Shown: positions 44,217-53,502, numbered from the stretch's first letter. The stretch: DNA of 64,000 bases from Acinetobacter johnsonii CIP 64.6 (GCF_000368045.1 NZ_KB849234.1:180844-244843); one strand, 5' to 3'. The notes: a model not told the origin generated them from the sequence alone. A program made the numbers and translations.

Positions 44217-45869
44217 TTAAGCTGCAAATGCTCTATGCAGCAGTCGTTCTACGTCGGGTTGTTTCATCTCAAGCATCCCGACAACACGACCATGAAATGG
44301 ACTATAACGGCTTTGAATAAAGCCATCAGCCACATAGTTTGGTGCATGCCGTTTTAGCAGGACTGCTTGTGCCAAAATCACTAAACGACTAACCAAGCTG
44401 CGCCCCATAAATTGTAGTTCATCAGGTGTCTGCTGGAACAACTGAAATAGATTTTGCAGCTCTTGTTTCAACTGTTCATCTTGCATAGCCGCGGTGGCCA
44501 AATCTTGAAACAGGATTTCAATCGACTCTACATCACGGCTGATAGCACGCAGCACATCCAAACACATGACATTGCCTGAGCCTTCCCAAATGGTATTGAC
44601 TGGCGCTTCTTTAAAAATACGCGCCATGATGCCGTTGTCGACATAGCCATTGCCGCCAAAAACCTCCATCATTTCCCCTGTCAGCTCAACCGCACGTTTA
44701 CATATCCAAAATTTTGATGCTGGGGTCATAATGCGCCTCCAGGCCACGGACTGTGCATCATCCGTTTCATAGCAGTGTGCCAAATGAAAACTGAGTTGCG
44801 TTGCTGCTTCCGTTTCTAAGGCTAAATCTGCCAATACAGCGCGCATCAGTGGTTGTTCAGCCAAATGCTTACCAAAGGCTTTACGCTGATGGGTATAGGC
44901 AATGCATTGCACCAAGGCTTGTCTAAGCATGGCAGTACTGCCCACCGAACAGGTCAAACGGGTATAGTTCGCCATTTCAATGATGGTGGGAATACCGCGT
45001 CCAGCTTCCCCAATCATGATGCCCCACGCCTCTTTAAATTCGACTTCCGAGCTGGAGTTACTACGATTGCCTACTTTGTCTTTTAGCCGTTGGATATGGA
45101 TCGGATTCTTGGTGCCATCCTCCAGCCAGCGCGGTACAAAGAAACAGGCCAAACCATCTTGTTCCGTCTTTGCCACCACCAAATGCGCATCACACATCGG
45201 TGCAGAGAAAAACCATTTATGCCCTGTGAGCAAATAGGCTTGACCGCGTCCCGACTCAGCGACTGGTACAGCAATGGTTTCATTGGCACGGACATCTGAA
45301 CCACCTTGCTTTTCAGTCATGCCCATGCCTAGCCAAATCGATTTTTTCTGGCTAATCGGTACATCACGTTCATCGTATTCTGTCGAAAGTAACTTATCGC
45401 CGATTTTAGCCCACAGTTCAGGTTCGCGTTGAATCAGTGGAATACTGCCTAAGGTCATCGAATTTGGGCACAAATTCCCACACTCCACCTGCCCTGCCAA
45501 ATAAAAACGCGCTGCCCATTCGACCCATTTTGAGGGTGAATTGGGCTGATTAAACGGATGTGCGTGGGTATCGAACTGACGATTTAATCCCATCCATTGA
45601 TGCCATGCGGGATGAAACTCGATAGAGTCTTTACGGCGTCCACGGGCATCAAAGGCATGTAATATGGGCGTATGCCTATTGGCGAGCTCGGCATAATCAT
45701 AATATTCCGCTGAACCAACGGCTTTTCCCATCTCTGTGAGTCTTGCCTGATCCTGACTGCCATAACGAGTCAGGATTTCTTTTAAAACGGTATCGGTTTC
45801 AAACAAGTTGTAATTTTCCAGTTCATCGAACTGATTACTGATTTGATGGGTCATCCATGCGGTATTCAT
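44217..45869 (-). CDS. Acyl-CoA dehydrogenase, AidB-like
   Basis: A 550-residue flavoprotein of the acyl-CoA dehydrogenase superfamily. The signature MTEKQGGSDVRANETI and the following GHKWFFSAPMCDAHLVVA are typical of AidB, the alkylation-response branch; the C-terminal helical domain ending LLHRAFAA is longer than ordinary acyl-CoA dehydrogenases. AidB in E. coli is induced by DNA methylation damage and binds DNA. A metabolic isovaleryl-CoA-type role cannot be excluded. A TetR-type regulator is divergently placed 78 bases away and may control it. Confidence 0.85.
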   Translation of the reverse strand: MNTAWMTHQISNQFDELENYNLFETDTVLKEILTRYGSQDQARLTEMGKAVGSAEYYDYAELANRHTPILHAFDARGRRKDSIEFHPAWHQWMGLNRQFDTHAHPFNQPNSPSKWVEWAARFYLAGQVECGNLCPNSMTLGSIPLIQREPELWAKIGDKLLSTEYDERDVPISQKKSIWLGMGMTEKQGGSDVRANETIAVPVAESGRGQAYLLTGHKWFFSAPMCDAHLVVAKTEQDGLACFFVPRWLEDGTKNPIHIQRLKDKVGNRSNSSSEVEFKEAWGIMIGEAGRGIPTIIEMANYTRLTCSVGSTAMLRQALVQCIAYTHQRKAFGKHLAEQPLMRAVLADLALETEAATQLSFHLAHCYETDDAQSVAWRRIMTPASKFWICKRAVELTGEMMEVFGGNGYVDNGIMARIFKEAPVNTIWEGSGNVMCLDVLRAISRDVESIEILFQDLATAAMQDEQLKQELQNLFQLFQQTPDELQFMGRSLVSRLVILAQAVLLKRHAPNYVADGFIQSRYSPFHGRVVGMLEMKQPDVERLLHRAFAA

Positions 45870-45947
45870 GTCACTTTGCTCTTGTTATGCTGTACTTTTC
45901 ATTTCAGTATAGAGAAAAATTGAGTCTGCCATGTTCAGCTTTGTGCT

Positions 45948-46568
45948 ATGAAGAATCCTGAGATCCAAGTCCGCCGTAGGCCACGCCAATCCAGAGCTAA
46001 ACTCACCCAAGAGGCTTTGCAAGAAAGTTTTGTTCGGCTTTTGCATGAGCGCCATGCGCACGAAATTACCATTCGGGAAATTACCGATGTGGCCGGAGTC
46101 GGTTTAGGTACTTTTTATGAGTACTTTTCCAAGAAGGAAGATTTGGTTGCATTGACCATTCATCAGCATGTGAAAACTAATGCGGAGCAGCTAAAAAGTT
46201 ATGCACAAAGCCTGATGGAGTTATCCACAAAATTGAGTTTTGAGGGCTATTTACAACAGATTATTCACTTTCAGCTTGAGCAGATTCAGGCTCGACAGTT
46301 TCTTTGGGCACAGACTTTTTTGCTGGAACGGCAGATTTCAAATATTGAAAGTTACCGTAAAAGCTATGCCATGATGGTACAAATGTGGCGCAGCATTTTA
46401 GAGCCGTCTATACAAGATGATGAACAGCTCAAGCATATGGCTTTAAATATGCAACGAGTGTGTTATGGCTTTGTGTCGCAGACTTTGCTGGTTGAGCCTG
46501 AGTTTGAGGAGTGGAAGGAACTTGAAAAGGATATTGTTCAAAGTTTAGGAAAACTTAAGTTTGAATAA
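45948..46568 (+). CDS. TetR-family transcriptional regulator
   Basis: A 206-residue regulator. After an Arg-rich start (MKNPEIQVRRRPRQSRAKL) comes the TetR helix-turn-helix (ALQESFVRLLHERHAHEITI then DVAGVGLGTFYEYFSKKEDL), and then a helical ligand-binding domain of about 140 residues. It is divergent from the AidB-like gene with a short shared gap, which is the usual layout for a local repressor. Ligand unknown. Confidence 0.92.
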   Translation: MKNPEIQVRRRPRQSRAKLTQEALQESFVRLLHERHAHEITIREITDVAGVGLGTFYEYFSKKEDLVALTIHQHVKTNAEQLKSYAQSLMELSTKLSFEGYLQQIIHFQLEQIQARQFLWAQTFLLERQISNIESYRKSYAMMVQMWRSILEPSIQDDEQLKHMALNMQRVCYGFVSQTLLVEPEFEEWKELEKDIVQSLGKLKFE

Positions 46569-46762
46569 AAATAGGCGTTCTATTCATTTTCGCGCTTACA
46601 TTTAAGTTTTAAATAATTGATATATATAACAATATTAAAATTAGGATCGTGTAAGCCCTATAATCTAAAATGGAATCAATATTTCAGGGTATTCCTTGGA
46701 ATTTTGTATCATTTAATTCTTATGGTTTAATAACAATATCGTTAAAAAATTATAAAAAATAA

Positions 46763-47287
46763 ATGAAAGCATTAATCACAGTAGGTTGTAAAACAGATCA
46801 TGGTGGAATCATTGTTTTAGGTGACTCATCTTTTTTAGTCGAAGGTAAGGCAGTACATCTTGATGGTATGACTCATTTTTGCCCTAAATGTAAAGTTCAA
46901 TCACGTGCAATAGCTTCTAATCAAGGTTTTATGATCGTGGGTGGAAAAAGCATTGTTGCTGTTGGTGATACCTCTAGTTGTGGATCAAAATATTTAAAAA
47001 TTTCTGATTTAGCTGTGATGAGTAGTGGGGCTAGTAGTCCAAAAATTGTATCTAATAATACTAATAGTTTTGTAGCTGAACCTAATTTTAAATACGGACA
47101 AAAATTTGTACTACAGGATGAGTTAACAGGAGAACCTTTAGCTAATGTATGTTATGAAATATACATGAATGGTGAAACTTTCCACGGTAAAACGGATAAA
47201 GAAGGGTTTACTCATTTTATTACTAGTGAAACAGAAGAAGAACTAGAAATAAGAATAATTTTAGAGGATCATGAACATGGCGAATAG
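46763..47287 (+). CDS. PAAR-domain protein (type VI secretion spike tip)
   Basis: A 174-residue protein. Residues ~1-85 form a PAAR-like domain: CKTDHGGIIVLGDSSFLVEG, HFCPKCKVQSRAIASNQ and GGKSIVAVGDTSSCGS, the pattern of short beta hairpins with conserved Cys/His that cap the VgrG spike. Residues ~105-170 (KFVLQDELTGEPLANVCYEI, GKTDKEGFTHF) look like a transthyretin- or Ig-like extension, often used as a link to effectors. No VgrG gene is nearby, so it must use one elsewhere. It overlaps the next gene by 17 bases. Base composition is strongly A+T-rich compared with neighbours. Confidence 0.85.
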   Translation: MKALITVGCKTDHGGIIVLGDSSFLVEGKAVHLDGMTHFCPKCKVQSRAIASNQGFMIVGGKSIVAVGDTSSCGSKYLKISDLAVMSSGASSPKIVSNNTNSFVAEPNFKYGQKFVLQDELTGEPLANVCYEIYMNGETFHGKTDKEGFTHFITSETEEELEIRIILEDHEHGE

Positions 47288-47975
47288 AGTAACAGGCAGA
47301 GGAAATCCTAAAAATACTGTTTTAAAGAGTATAACTTCTAAATTACAAAAAATAGATGCAGAGATGAAAAATCAAGCTGCTACTATTATTAAAGTCGGAA
47401 GTAAAAGACAGTTAACTTCTGGTGAAATAGCTATGTCTCGCCTGATTTTTAAAGATGCAATTGATTACTCTAAGGTCTGGATACATTTAGGTGGCTTAAT
47501 ACATACAAAAACAGGTAATGCCATGACGCCTGCTGGGGAAATCTATTTACCGAAAGATGATTACTTAAAAACACCTGACTATAGCAAAGCTACAGGTGAA
47601 AACCGTCATTGGTTTATTCATGAAATGGTACATGTTTGGCAATATCAAATGGGGACATCAACTGGTTGGCTTGGGATAAAACAATTATGTAAAGGAGGAT
47701 ATACTTCGGAGGTCAATTCTGTTGACTCGGACAATGAGTTAGAAGCCTATGACACGGACTTAGGAGGTCGAGATTTAAATAAAAAATTTCAAGATTTTAA
47801 CTTTGAACAACAAGGTAGAATTATTGAGTTTTGGTTTGATGCTTGTTATTTACAAAAAGTTAATCCCAAACGGGATCATCATCAAAAAAGTTTACAATTA
47901 TTAGGCTATGTTGAGAAAATATTAAGAGATTTTTTACTTAACCCCTCAAATAAAAATTTATTACCGAAATCGTGA
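47271..47975 (+). CDS. Putative T6SS effector with HExxH metallopeptidase motif
   Basis: A 234-residue protein, start overlapping the PAAR gene. The N-terminal 55 residues are basic and helical, MANRVTGRGNPKNTVLK. Residues 117-121 HEMVH in HWFIHEMVHVWQYQMG give the zinc HExxH, with an acidic NELEAYD stretch (residues 155-161) as a likely third ligand, then a FNFEQQGRIIEFWFDACY region. This resembles Vgr-related putative metallopeptidases carried next to PAAR/VgrG genes. There is no signal peptide, as expected for a T6SS cargo. Peptidase activity is inferred. ATG 47277 (MANRV) is an alternative start. Confidence 0.7.
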   Translation: MNMANRVTGRGNPKNTVLKSITSKLQKIDAEMKNQAATIIKVGSKRQLTSGEIAMSRLIFKDAIDYSKVWIHLGGLIHTKTGNAMTPAGEIYLPKDDYLKTPDYSKATGENRHWFIHEMVHVWQYQMGTSTGWLGIKQLCKGGYTSEVNSVDSDNELEAYDTDLGGRDLNKKFQDFNFEQQGRIIEFWFDACYLQKVNPKRDHHQKSLQLLGYVEKILRDFLLNPSNKNLLPKS

Positions 47976-47977
47976 TT

Positions 47978-48373
47978 ATGAAAAAAATAATATATAGTTT
48001 TGTAGCAATGGTGCTTATAGGTTGTAATCAGCAGAGTCGAGATCTTAATACAAAAATTATTAATGATAATTTATGTCTTTTCACGAATGAATCTAAAGAT
48101 TATGGAAAAGATAATTTTCTAGTTCATTTTGCAAAAATTGACTTTTCTAAAGAATATCAAAGTGAATATGAAAAATCTTACTCAAAAACAGACTTACCTA
48201 TTAGTGAAAAAAATTGTATAGCTATCCCATTAGATAAGTTAGAAAAAAATTTAGCTTATACAATTACTTTAAGCACTATTAATAAGTCATTTAACTCTCA
48301 AATTTGTATTTTAGAAAATAACAGCGGTATTAGTATTAAACAGGTAGAGGCTGGAAAAAGCACATGTGAATAA
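47978..48373 (+). CDS. Small lipoprotein, probable immunity protein
   Basis: A 131-residue lipoprotein with signal MKKIIYSFVAMVLIGCNQQ (lipobox LIGC). The mature part is Lys/Asn/Ser-rich, with C-x-pairs at NLCLFTNES, KNCIAIPL, QICILENNS and the terminal STCE. It begins 3 bases after the effector gene stop (ATG 47978; a GTG at 47972 is less likely). Position, size and periplasmic lipoprotein character match T6SS immunity lipoproteins that protect against periplasm-acting effectors. No sequence homologue is known to me, so the role is positional inference. Confidence 0.65.
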   Translation: MKKIIYSFVAMVLIGCNQQSRDLNTKIINDNLCLFTNESKDYGKDNFLVHFAKIDFSKEYQSEYEKSYSKTDLPISEKNCIAIPLDKLEKNLAYTITLSTINKSFNSQICILENNSGISIKQVEAGKSTCE

Positions 48374-48452
48374 CTCCTATCGCATTAATCCACTTTAAAA
48401 TTAACATAATTCACGCCATACAAAATTTAATAATATCAATATATTGCAATCT

Positions 48453-48480
48453 AAAAAACCGTCCTAAAGGACGGTTTTTT
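48453..48480. terminator. Bidirectional terminator
   Basis: AAAAAACCGTCCT and its complement, a perfect hairpin, between the lipoprotein gene and the convergent katG. Confidence 0.9.
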
Positions 48481-48492
48481 ATTTCAATTAAA

Positions 48493-50685
48493 CTACTTGA
48501 CGTCAAAACGGTCAGCATTCATTACTTTCACCCAAGCTGCAACAAAGTCTTTTACAAACTTCTCTTTGTTGTCATCTTGCGCATAAACTTCTGCATATGA
48601 ACGTAAAATCGAGTTCGAACCAAAAACTAAGTCGGCACGTGTCGCCGTCCATTGGGTTGCCCCTGTCGCACGGTCTACAATTTCATAACGGTTTTTACCC
48701 ACGGGTTTCCAGTTATATTTCATATCCGTTAAGTTCACAAAGAAGTCATTGCTCAATACCCCCACGCGAGCCGTCAACACACCTTCTGCTGTCCCAGCAT
48801 AGTTAGTACCAAGCACACGCATACCACCGACTAAAACCGTCATTTCTGGTGCAGTTAAACCGAGTAATTGTGCACGGTCTAACAACATTTCTTCAGGTTG
48901 TATGCTGTAATCTTCTTTGACCCAATTACGGAAACCATCATGCTTAGGGAGTAAATCCTCAAAAGAATACACATCTGTTTGCTCTTGAGTCGCATCGCCT
49001 CGCCCTGCTGTAAATGGCACTTTGATATTCACACCCGCAGCATGCGCCGCTTTTTCAACAGCTGCCGTACCGCCCAATACAATCAAGTCTGCAATGCTGA
49101 CTTTTTTCGCCAGACTCGCCTGAATTTCTTCAAGCTTCGCCAAAACTTTGGCTAAACGCTCAGGCTCATTGCCCACCCAGTCTTTTTGTGGTGCAAGACG
49201 AATACGCGCCCCATTGGCGCCACCACGGTAGTCGGAACCACGGAAAGTCCGCGCACTATCCCAAGCAGTATTAATCAATTCAACCGAAGTTAAACCGCTA
49301 TTTAGCAACTTCGCTTTTAAGTCTTCAATTTCAGCTTCAGACAAAACATAATCGACCGATGGAATTGGGTCTTGCCAAATCAGATCATCATTCGGTACAT
49401 CTGCACCTAAGTAGCGGGATTTTGGTCCCATGTCACGGTGAGTGAGCTTGTACCAAGCACGCGCAAACACTTCAGACAAGTAAGCTGGATCTGCATAAAA
49501 ACGCTCTGAAATTTTGCGGTATTCAGGGTCCATTTTCAGCGCCATATCAGCATCGGTCATCATTGGGTTGCGGCGTACATTCGGGTTATGTGCATCAACA
49601 GGTTTGTCTTCCTCTTTGATGTTAATCGGTTCCCATTGTTTCGCACCCGCTGGACTGGTCGTTTTTTCCCATTCATAAGTGAACAGTAGATAGAAAAATT
49701 CGTTATCCCATTTGGTCGGGTGTGTGGTCCAAGCCCCTTCTAAACCACTGACCATGGTGTTCGCGCCATTGCCTGTACCTTCAGAGTTATGCCAACCGAG
49801 ACCTTGAAACTCTACGTCAGCGCTTTCGACATCTGCCCCTAAGTTTTGAGCTTTACCATTCCCGTGCGCTTTCCCTACGGTGTGACCACCCGCAGTGAGT
49901 GCAACGGTTTCTTCATCATTCATTCCCATACGGTCAAAAGTGACACGCATGTCTTGTGCAGTACGAAGGGGATCTTGGACGCCATCAACCCCTTCTGGAT
50001 TGACGTAAATTAAGCCCATTTGTACCGCAGCTAATGGATTTTCAAGCGATTTACGGTCTTGGTCATTGGCATAACGGTTTGCCGTTGGTGCCAGCCATTG
50101 ACGCTCTTCACCCCAGTAAATGTCTTTTTCGGGTGCCCAAATATCTAGACGACCACCACCAAAGCCAAAGGTTTTCAGACCCGCTTCTTCATAAGCTACA
50201 GTCCCAGCAAGAACGATTAAATCGCCCCATGAAATTTTGTTGCCATATTTACGTTTGATTGGCCATAGTAGGCGACGGCCTTTATCGGTGTTGACGTTAT
50301 CAGGCCAACTGTTGAGGGGTGCAAAACGTTGGTTCCCTGTGTTAGCGCCGCCACGTCCATCTTGTTTACGGTAAGAACCCGCCAAGTGCCATGCGGTACG
50401 TACAAACATTCCAATGTAACTACCATAGTCAGATGGCCACCATTCTTGGCTGCTGTTGATGAGTTCACGGAGATCTTGTTTCACCGCTTCTAAATCCAAT
50501 GATTTGAATGCAGCTGCATAGTCAAAATCAGGATCCATCGGGTTGGTTTTTTTATCATGTTGCGACAGGATGTCGAGATTGAGCGCATTCGGCCACCAAT
50601 CAGAATTATTGGTGCTGGCTAAACTCGTTTGTCCACCATCTTTCTGGTGAAATGGACAGCCTGATGCTTGCATATTCTGTGTCAT
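48493..50685 (-). CDS. katG: Catalase-peroxidase
   Basis: A 730-residue haem enzyme that removes hydrogen peroxide. The distal RTAWHLAGSYR (Arg-Trp-His), proximal GGHTVGKAHG and GLIYVNPEGVDG (Tyr of the Met-Tyr-Trp adduct) are intact; the C-terminal half is the degenerate second peroxidase-like domain (TAWDSARTFRGSDYRGGANG). The open frame starts four codons earlier, but ATG 50685 (MTQNMQASG) has GGAG about six bases upstream. Cytoplasmic, likely peroxide-inducible. A Fur/OxyR-like palindrome lies in its promoter region. Confidence 0.97.
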   Translation of the reverse strand: MTQNMQASGCPFHQKDGGQTSLASTNNSDWWPNALNLDILSQHDKKTNPMDPDFDYAAAFKSLDLEAVKQDLRELINSSQEWWPSDYGSYIGMFVRTAWHLAGSYRKQDGRGGANTGNQRFAPLNSWPDNVNTDKGRRLLWPIKRKYGNKISWGDLIVLAGTVAYEEAGLKTFGFGGGRLDIWAPEKDIYWGEERQWLAPTANRYANDQDRKSLENPLAAVQMGLIYVNPEGVDGVQDPLRTAQDMRVTFDRMGMNDEETVALTAGGHTVGKAHGNGKAQNLGADVESADVEFQGLGWHNSEGTGNGANTMVSGLEGAWTTHPTKWDNEFFYLLFTYEWEKTTSPAGAKQWEPINIKEEDKPVDAHNPNVRRNPMMTDADMALKMDPEYRKISERFYADPAYLSEVFARAWYKLTHRDMGPKSRYLGADVPNDDLIWQDPIPSVDYVLSEAEIEDLKAKLLNSGLTSVELINTAWDSARTFRGSDYRGGANGARIRLAPQKDWVGNEPERLAKVLAKLEEIQASLAKKVSIADLIVLGGTAAVEKAAHAAGVNIKVPFTAGRGDATQEQTDVYSFEDLLPKHDGFRNWVKEDYSIQPEEMLLDRAQLLGLTAPEMTVLVGGMRVLGTNYAGTAEGVLTARVGVLSNDFFVNLTDMKYNWKPVGKNRYEIVDRATGATQWTATRADLVFGSNSILRSYAEVYAQDDNKEKFVKDFVAAWVKVMNADRFDVK

Positions 50686-51118
50686 GTCGAGCTCCAAATT
50701 TGATCATCAAATTATGATTATCATGAACCGTTTAAAGTAATTATTACTGTTCTAACATAGCCTCTTTTGATGACAATCTAAAGCGAGTTTTACGAATAAA
50801 AATAATCGGATTCTTCCATGTAAATATTTAAGAAAAAAAAAGAATTTTAATTTTTCAACAAGATAAGATCCGAGGAAAACACAGCAAAAAGAAAGGCTTT
50901 TTATGCGAGGTTGATGGGCATTTTCAATTGAGTTCATCGATTAAAACTGAGACGCCCCCATAAGTAATGAACGCGGCTCAAATTGAGTAAAATCAAACAA
51001 CAAAAGAAGCGTACTTTCGGTTTTTAGATTTTATTTGAAAGATATTTTGTGATGTCGTTATGGTCTTGGTGATGACTGTTTTTCCAGCCATCACCTGATC
51101 TTACATATAAAGCATCAA
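50686..51118. other. Intergenic region upstream of katG
   Basis: About 430 bases between katG and the MBL-fold gene, both leftward. It contains the katG promoter region with a perfect palindrome (50714-50724, listed separately), a long A+T-rich stretch, and near the MBL gene an inverted repeat GGTGATG/CATCACC (about 51066-51093) that probably ends that transcript. No gene is seen. Confidence 0.6.
50714..50724. promoter_or_regulatory. Palindrome near the katG start (possible operator)
   Basis: ATGATTATCAT, a perfect 11-base palindrome, 29 bases upstream of the katG ATG. It is similar to Fur half-sites; katG is controlled by OxyR or Fur in relatives. It does not fit the OxyR ATAG-N7-CTAT consensus well. 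Confidence 0.3.
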
Positions 51119-52174
51119 CTACACGCATAAACGTCGACCTTCTCTTAAACAGACAAACGGATTCATCAGCTTCGAGCTATTTTTCATTGCCACTTTTAAG
51201 TCAATTTCAGGCTGTTCTCGGCTTTCATCAGTCAGCTGAAAAGTGCGATAGTGAATAGCCATCGAGCATTTGGCATGCAGGTCTTTATGCGCTTGAAAGG
51301 CATCTTGCGGATTCATATGCATATAGCGCATCAGCTCACGCGGTTCATACGCCCCGATGGGCAGTAATGCAATTCGCGGTGCGCCAAAACGTTGATGCAG
51401 CTCTTTAAAATGCGGTGAATAACCTGTATCCCCTGCAAAATAAGCATAGTCAGCGCCACAGTGAATACTAAACCCACCCCATAACGCACGGTTTTGATCA
51501 CGCAGCCCACGGCCAGAACCATGCTGTGCTGGGGTATAGACCAGTTTTAAATTATGCAGACGCGCCGACTGCCACCAATCCATTTCCAATACTTGTAAGT
51601 GCTTGGGTAAATACCATCCATTGCCCAAACCTGTATAAATGGGCATGGCGAAACGCTCATACAACCAGTTCAGACTGGCAATATCCATATGGTCATAGTG
51701 GTTGTGGCTCAAAAGCACTGCATGGATGGTCGGTAAATCTTCCAAGGCAATGCCAGCAGGCATAACACGGCGAGGTCCCCGCCCTTGCTTCGGACTGACA
51801 TGTTCCGCCCACACAGGATCGGTCAATAAGTTATAGGGTCCAATCTGCAGTAATACCGTGGCATGCCCCACAAACCACACCTGCCAATCATTTAAATCGG
51901 CATGAGGCCGATCTTGCGGCAGGCTTTTTTTATCGGCATGAAAGTGCGCATACTCTTGCGCCACATCCACATTCCATGTCGAGGATTTACGCTTAATCAA
52001 CCATTTCAGCAAGTCGCCTCGGCTACGGCCCTCAGGTCGATGAACCGAATTGACAAAGCGAGTCCCGTTATAATGGTCGGAGTGTAGGAACTGAAATTCG
52101 GGCTGCCGCCATGTATGAGACATGGTATTTTCAGTCGGAATTTGATAATGGAGTTCAGTTGATTTTGGCTTCAT
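51119..52174 (-). CDS. MBL-fold metallohydrolase (NAPE-PLD/RomA-like)
   Basis: A 351-residue metallo-beta-lactamase-fold enzyme. The zinc motif is HNHYDHMD (about residues 167-174, H-x-H-x-D-H), with GHATVLLQI (VGHAT), FAGDTGYS and IHYRTFQL as later ligand sites. The fold of this branch includes N-acyl-phosphatidylethanolamine phospholipase D and RomA; substrate here unknown. The frame starts at ATG 52174; ATG 52123 (MSHTWRQ) is an alternative and the sequence before it is not conserved-looking. Confidence 0.85.
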   Translation of the reverse strand: MKPKSTELHYQIPTENTMSHTWRQPEFQFLHSDHYNGTRFVNSVHRPEGRSRGDLLKWLIKRKSSTWNVDVAQEYAHFHADKKSLPQDRPHADLNDWQVWFVGHATVLLQIGPYNLLTDPVWAEHVSPKQGRGPRRVMPAGIALEDLPTIHAVLLSHNHYDHMDIASLNWLYERFAMPIYTGLGNGWYLPKHLQVLEMDWWQSARLHNLKLVYTPAQHGSGRGLRDQNRALWGGFSIHCGADYAYFAGDTGYSPHFKELHQRFGAPRIALLPIGAYEPRELMRYMHMNPQDAFQAHKDLHAKCSMAIHYRTFQLTDESREQPEIDLKVAMKNSSKLMNPFVCLREGRRLCV

Positions 52175-52244
52175 TTAACGTCGTTATCTTTATTGCAATA
52201 CACCAGTAACAGGACCAGTTTTGAAAACTGACCTCTACCTTAAC

Positions 52245-53183
52245 CTATTCCAAGCGTCCTTGCATTCGCTCTAACCACACTTTTTTTGATTGCGGCTTAA
52301 CAAAGAGTGCCACAATCTCAGGATGATTTTGTTTAATTTTTGCTTCAATGCGATTGACGCACGCTTCTATCTCATCGGTAGTGAGGTGATCTTCAAACTC
52401 CACGCTCAATGAGGCTAAAACCTGTTTGGCGCCCATTTGCTCGGTCAGTAAACCGTTGGCCGACAATACACCTTCATCCTCTTGGGCAATTTTTAAAATA
52501 TTTTGCCGTACATGCAGGTCTGCGGTTTCCCCGAGAAGCAAACCTTTGGTTTCTCGTGCCAGTAGAAAAGCAGATACCGCCAGAACCAGCCCAATCAGAA
52601 TAGATGCCACCCCATCCAGTGCAGGCATATTTAAACGATGTGCCAAATAAATACCAAGAAAAGCAATCAACAGACCAATTAATGCAGCAGAGTCTTCAAA
52701 CAAAACTGTAAACGTGGTGGGGTCTTTACTGCGACGAAAGGCCTCAAAATAACCTTGCTGACCTTTCGCCTTACGAAACACTTTCAGAGCAACACACCAT
52801 GAAGTCCCCTCACTTACAAATGCAAAGCCAAGTACAACATAATTGATGGTCGGGTTTAAAATGGGTTCAGGATGCAAAATGTGCATGATCCCATTGTACA
52901 TAGACACCAATGCCCCTAAGGCAAAGACCATAAGAGATACAATAAAGGCCCAAAAATATAGCTCTCGCCCGTAGCCAAAAGGATGATTAAAATTGGCAGG
53001 TTTATTTGACTTCTTCAATCCATATAACAGTAAAATTTCGTTTAAGGTATCCACAACAGAGTGAATCGCTTCACTCAACATAGCAGAGCTATTGGTCAGA
53101 TAAGCCGCAATAAACTTTACTAGCGCAATGGCTAAATTCCCCAACAGCGCGGCATAGACCACCAGTTTATTTGAATCTGCCAT
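52245..53183 (-). CDS. Cation diffusion facilitator family transporter
   Basis: A 312-residue transporter that moves divalent cations (Zn, Mn or Fe type) out by proton exchange. Six membrane segments are visible; segment 2 has the metal site SAMLSEAIHSVVDTLNEILL (H-x3-D), segment 5 NMPALDGVASILIGLVLAV. The C-terminal cytoplasmic part (residues ~210-312) is the CDF metal-binding domain. This branch has a SEAIHS type site and a KSNKPANFNHPFGYGRELYF loop like SLC30A9-related members. Metal not deducible. It is upstream of and in the same direction as the MBL gene, 70 bases away. Confidence 0.9.
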   Translation of the reverse strand: MADSNKLVVYAALLGNLAIALVKFIAAYLTNSSAMLSEAIHSVVDTLNEILLLYGLKKSNKPANFNHPFGYGRELYFWAFIVSLMVFALGALVSMYNGIMHILHPEPILNPTINYVVLGFAFVSEGTSWCVALKVFRKAKGQQGYFEAFRRSKDPTTFTVLFEDSAALIGLLIAFLGIYLAHRLNMPALDGVASILIGLVLAVSAFLLARETKGLLLGETADLHVRQNILKIAQEDEGVLSANGLLTEQMGAKQVLASLSVEFEDHLTTDEIEACVNRIEAKIKQNHPEIVALFVKPQSKKVWLERMQGRLE

Positions 53184-53502
53184 ATCGATTTTTAGCCCGT
53201 ATGTTCAATTAAATTATATTTATGTTTTTTATCATATCCAATTTCGGCAAAACGCAACTGTATTTTTATGTAGTTCACCTCCCCCGATTTTCAGTTGATT
53301 GGAATGAACTATTTTCAATATTTAACTAATACCTTTTAGCAATTATTAAACCTGTTATTTCATATACGAAAATCTCAAAAATCAACCCAAGATCATTTAT
53401 TTTCTAAATAATTGAATCATCTTCACGGCATCATTGTTTATCGATTATACTTCACCGCAGTCATGGTAAGACATTTTTTGGATTAGTCAGTGGGTTATTT
53501 AT
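53184..53502. other. Intergenic region between divergent CDF and LysR genes
   Basis: About 320 A+T-rich bases holding the divergent promoters of the CDF transporter and the LysR gene. I see no open frame, hairpin or repeat I would defend. A LysR-type T-N11-A site could be present but none stands out. Confidence 0.55.
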
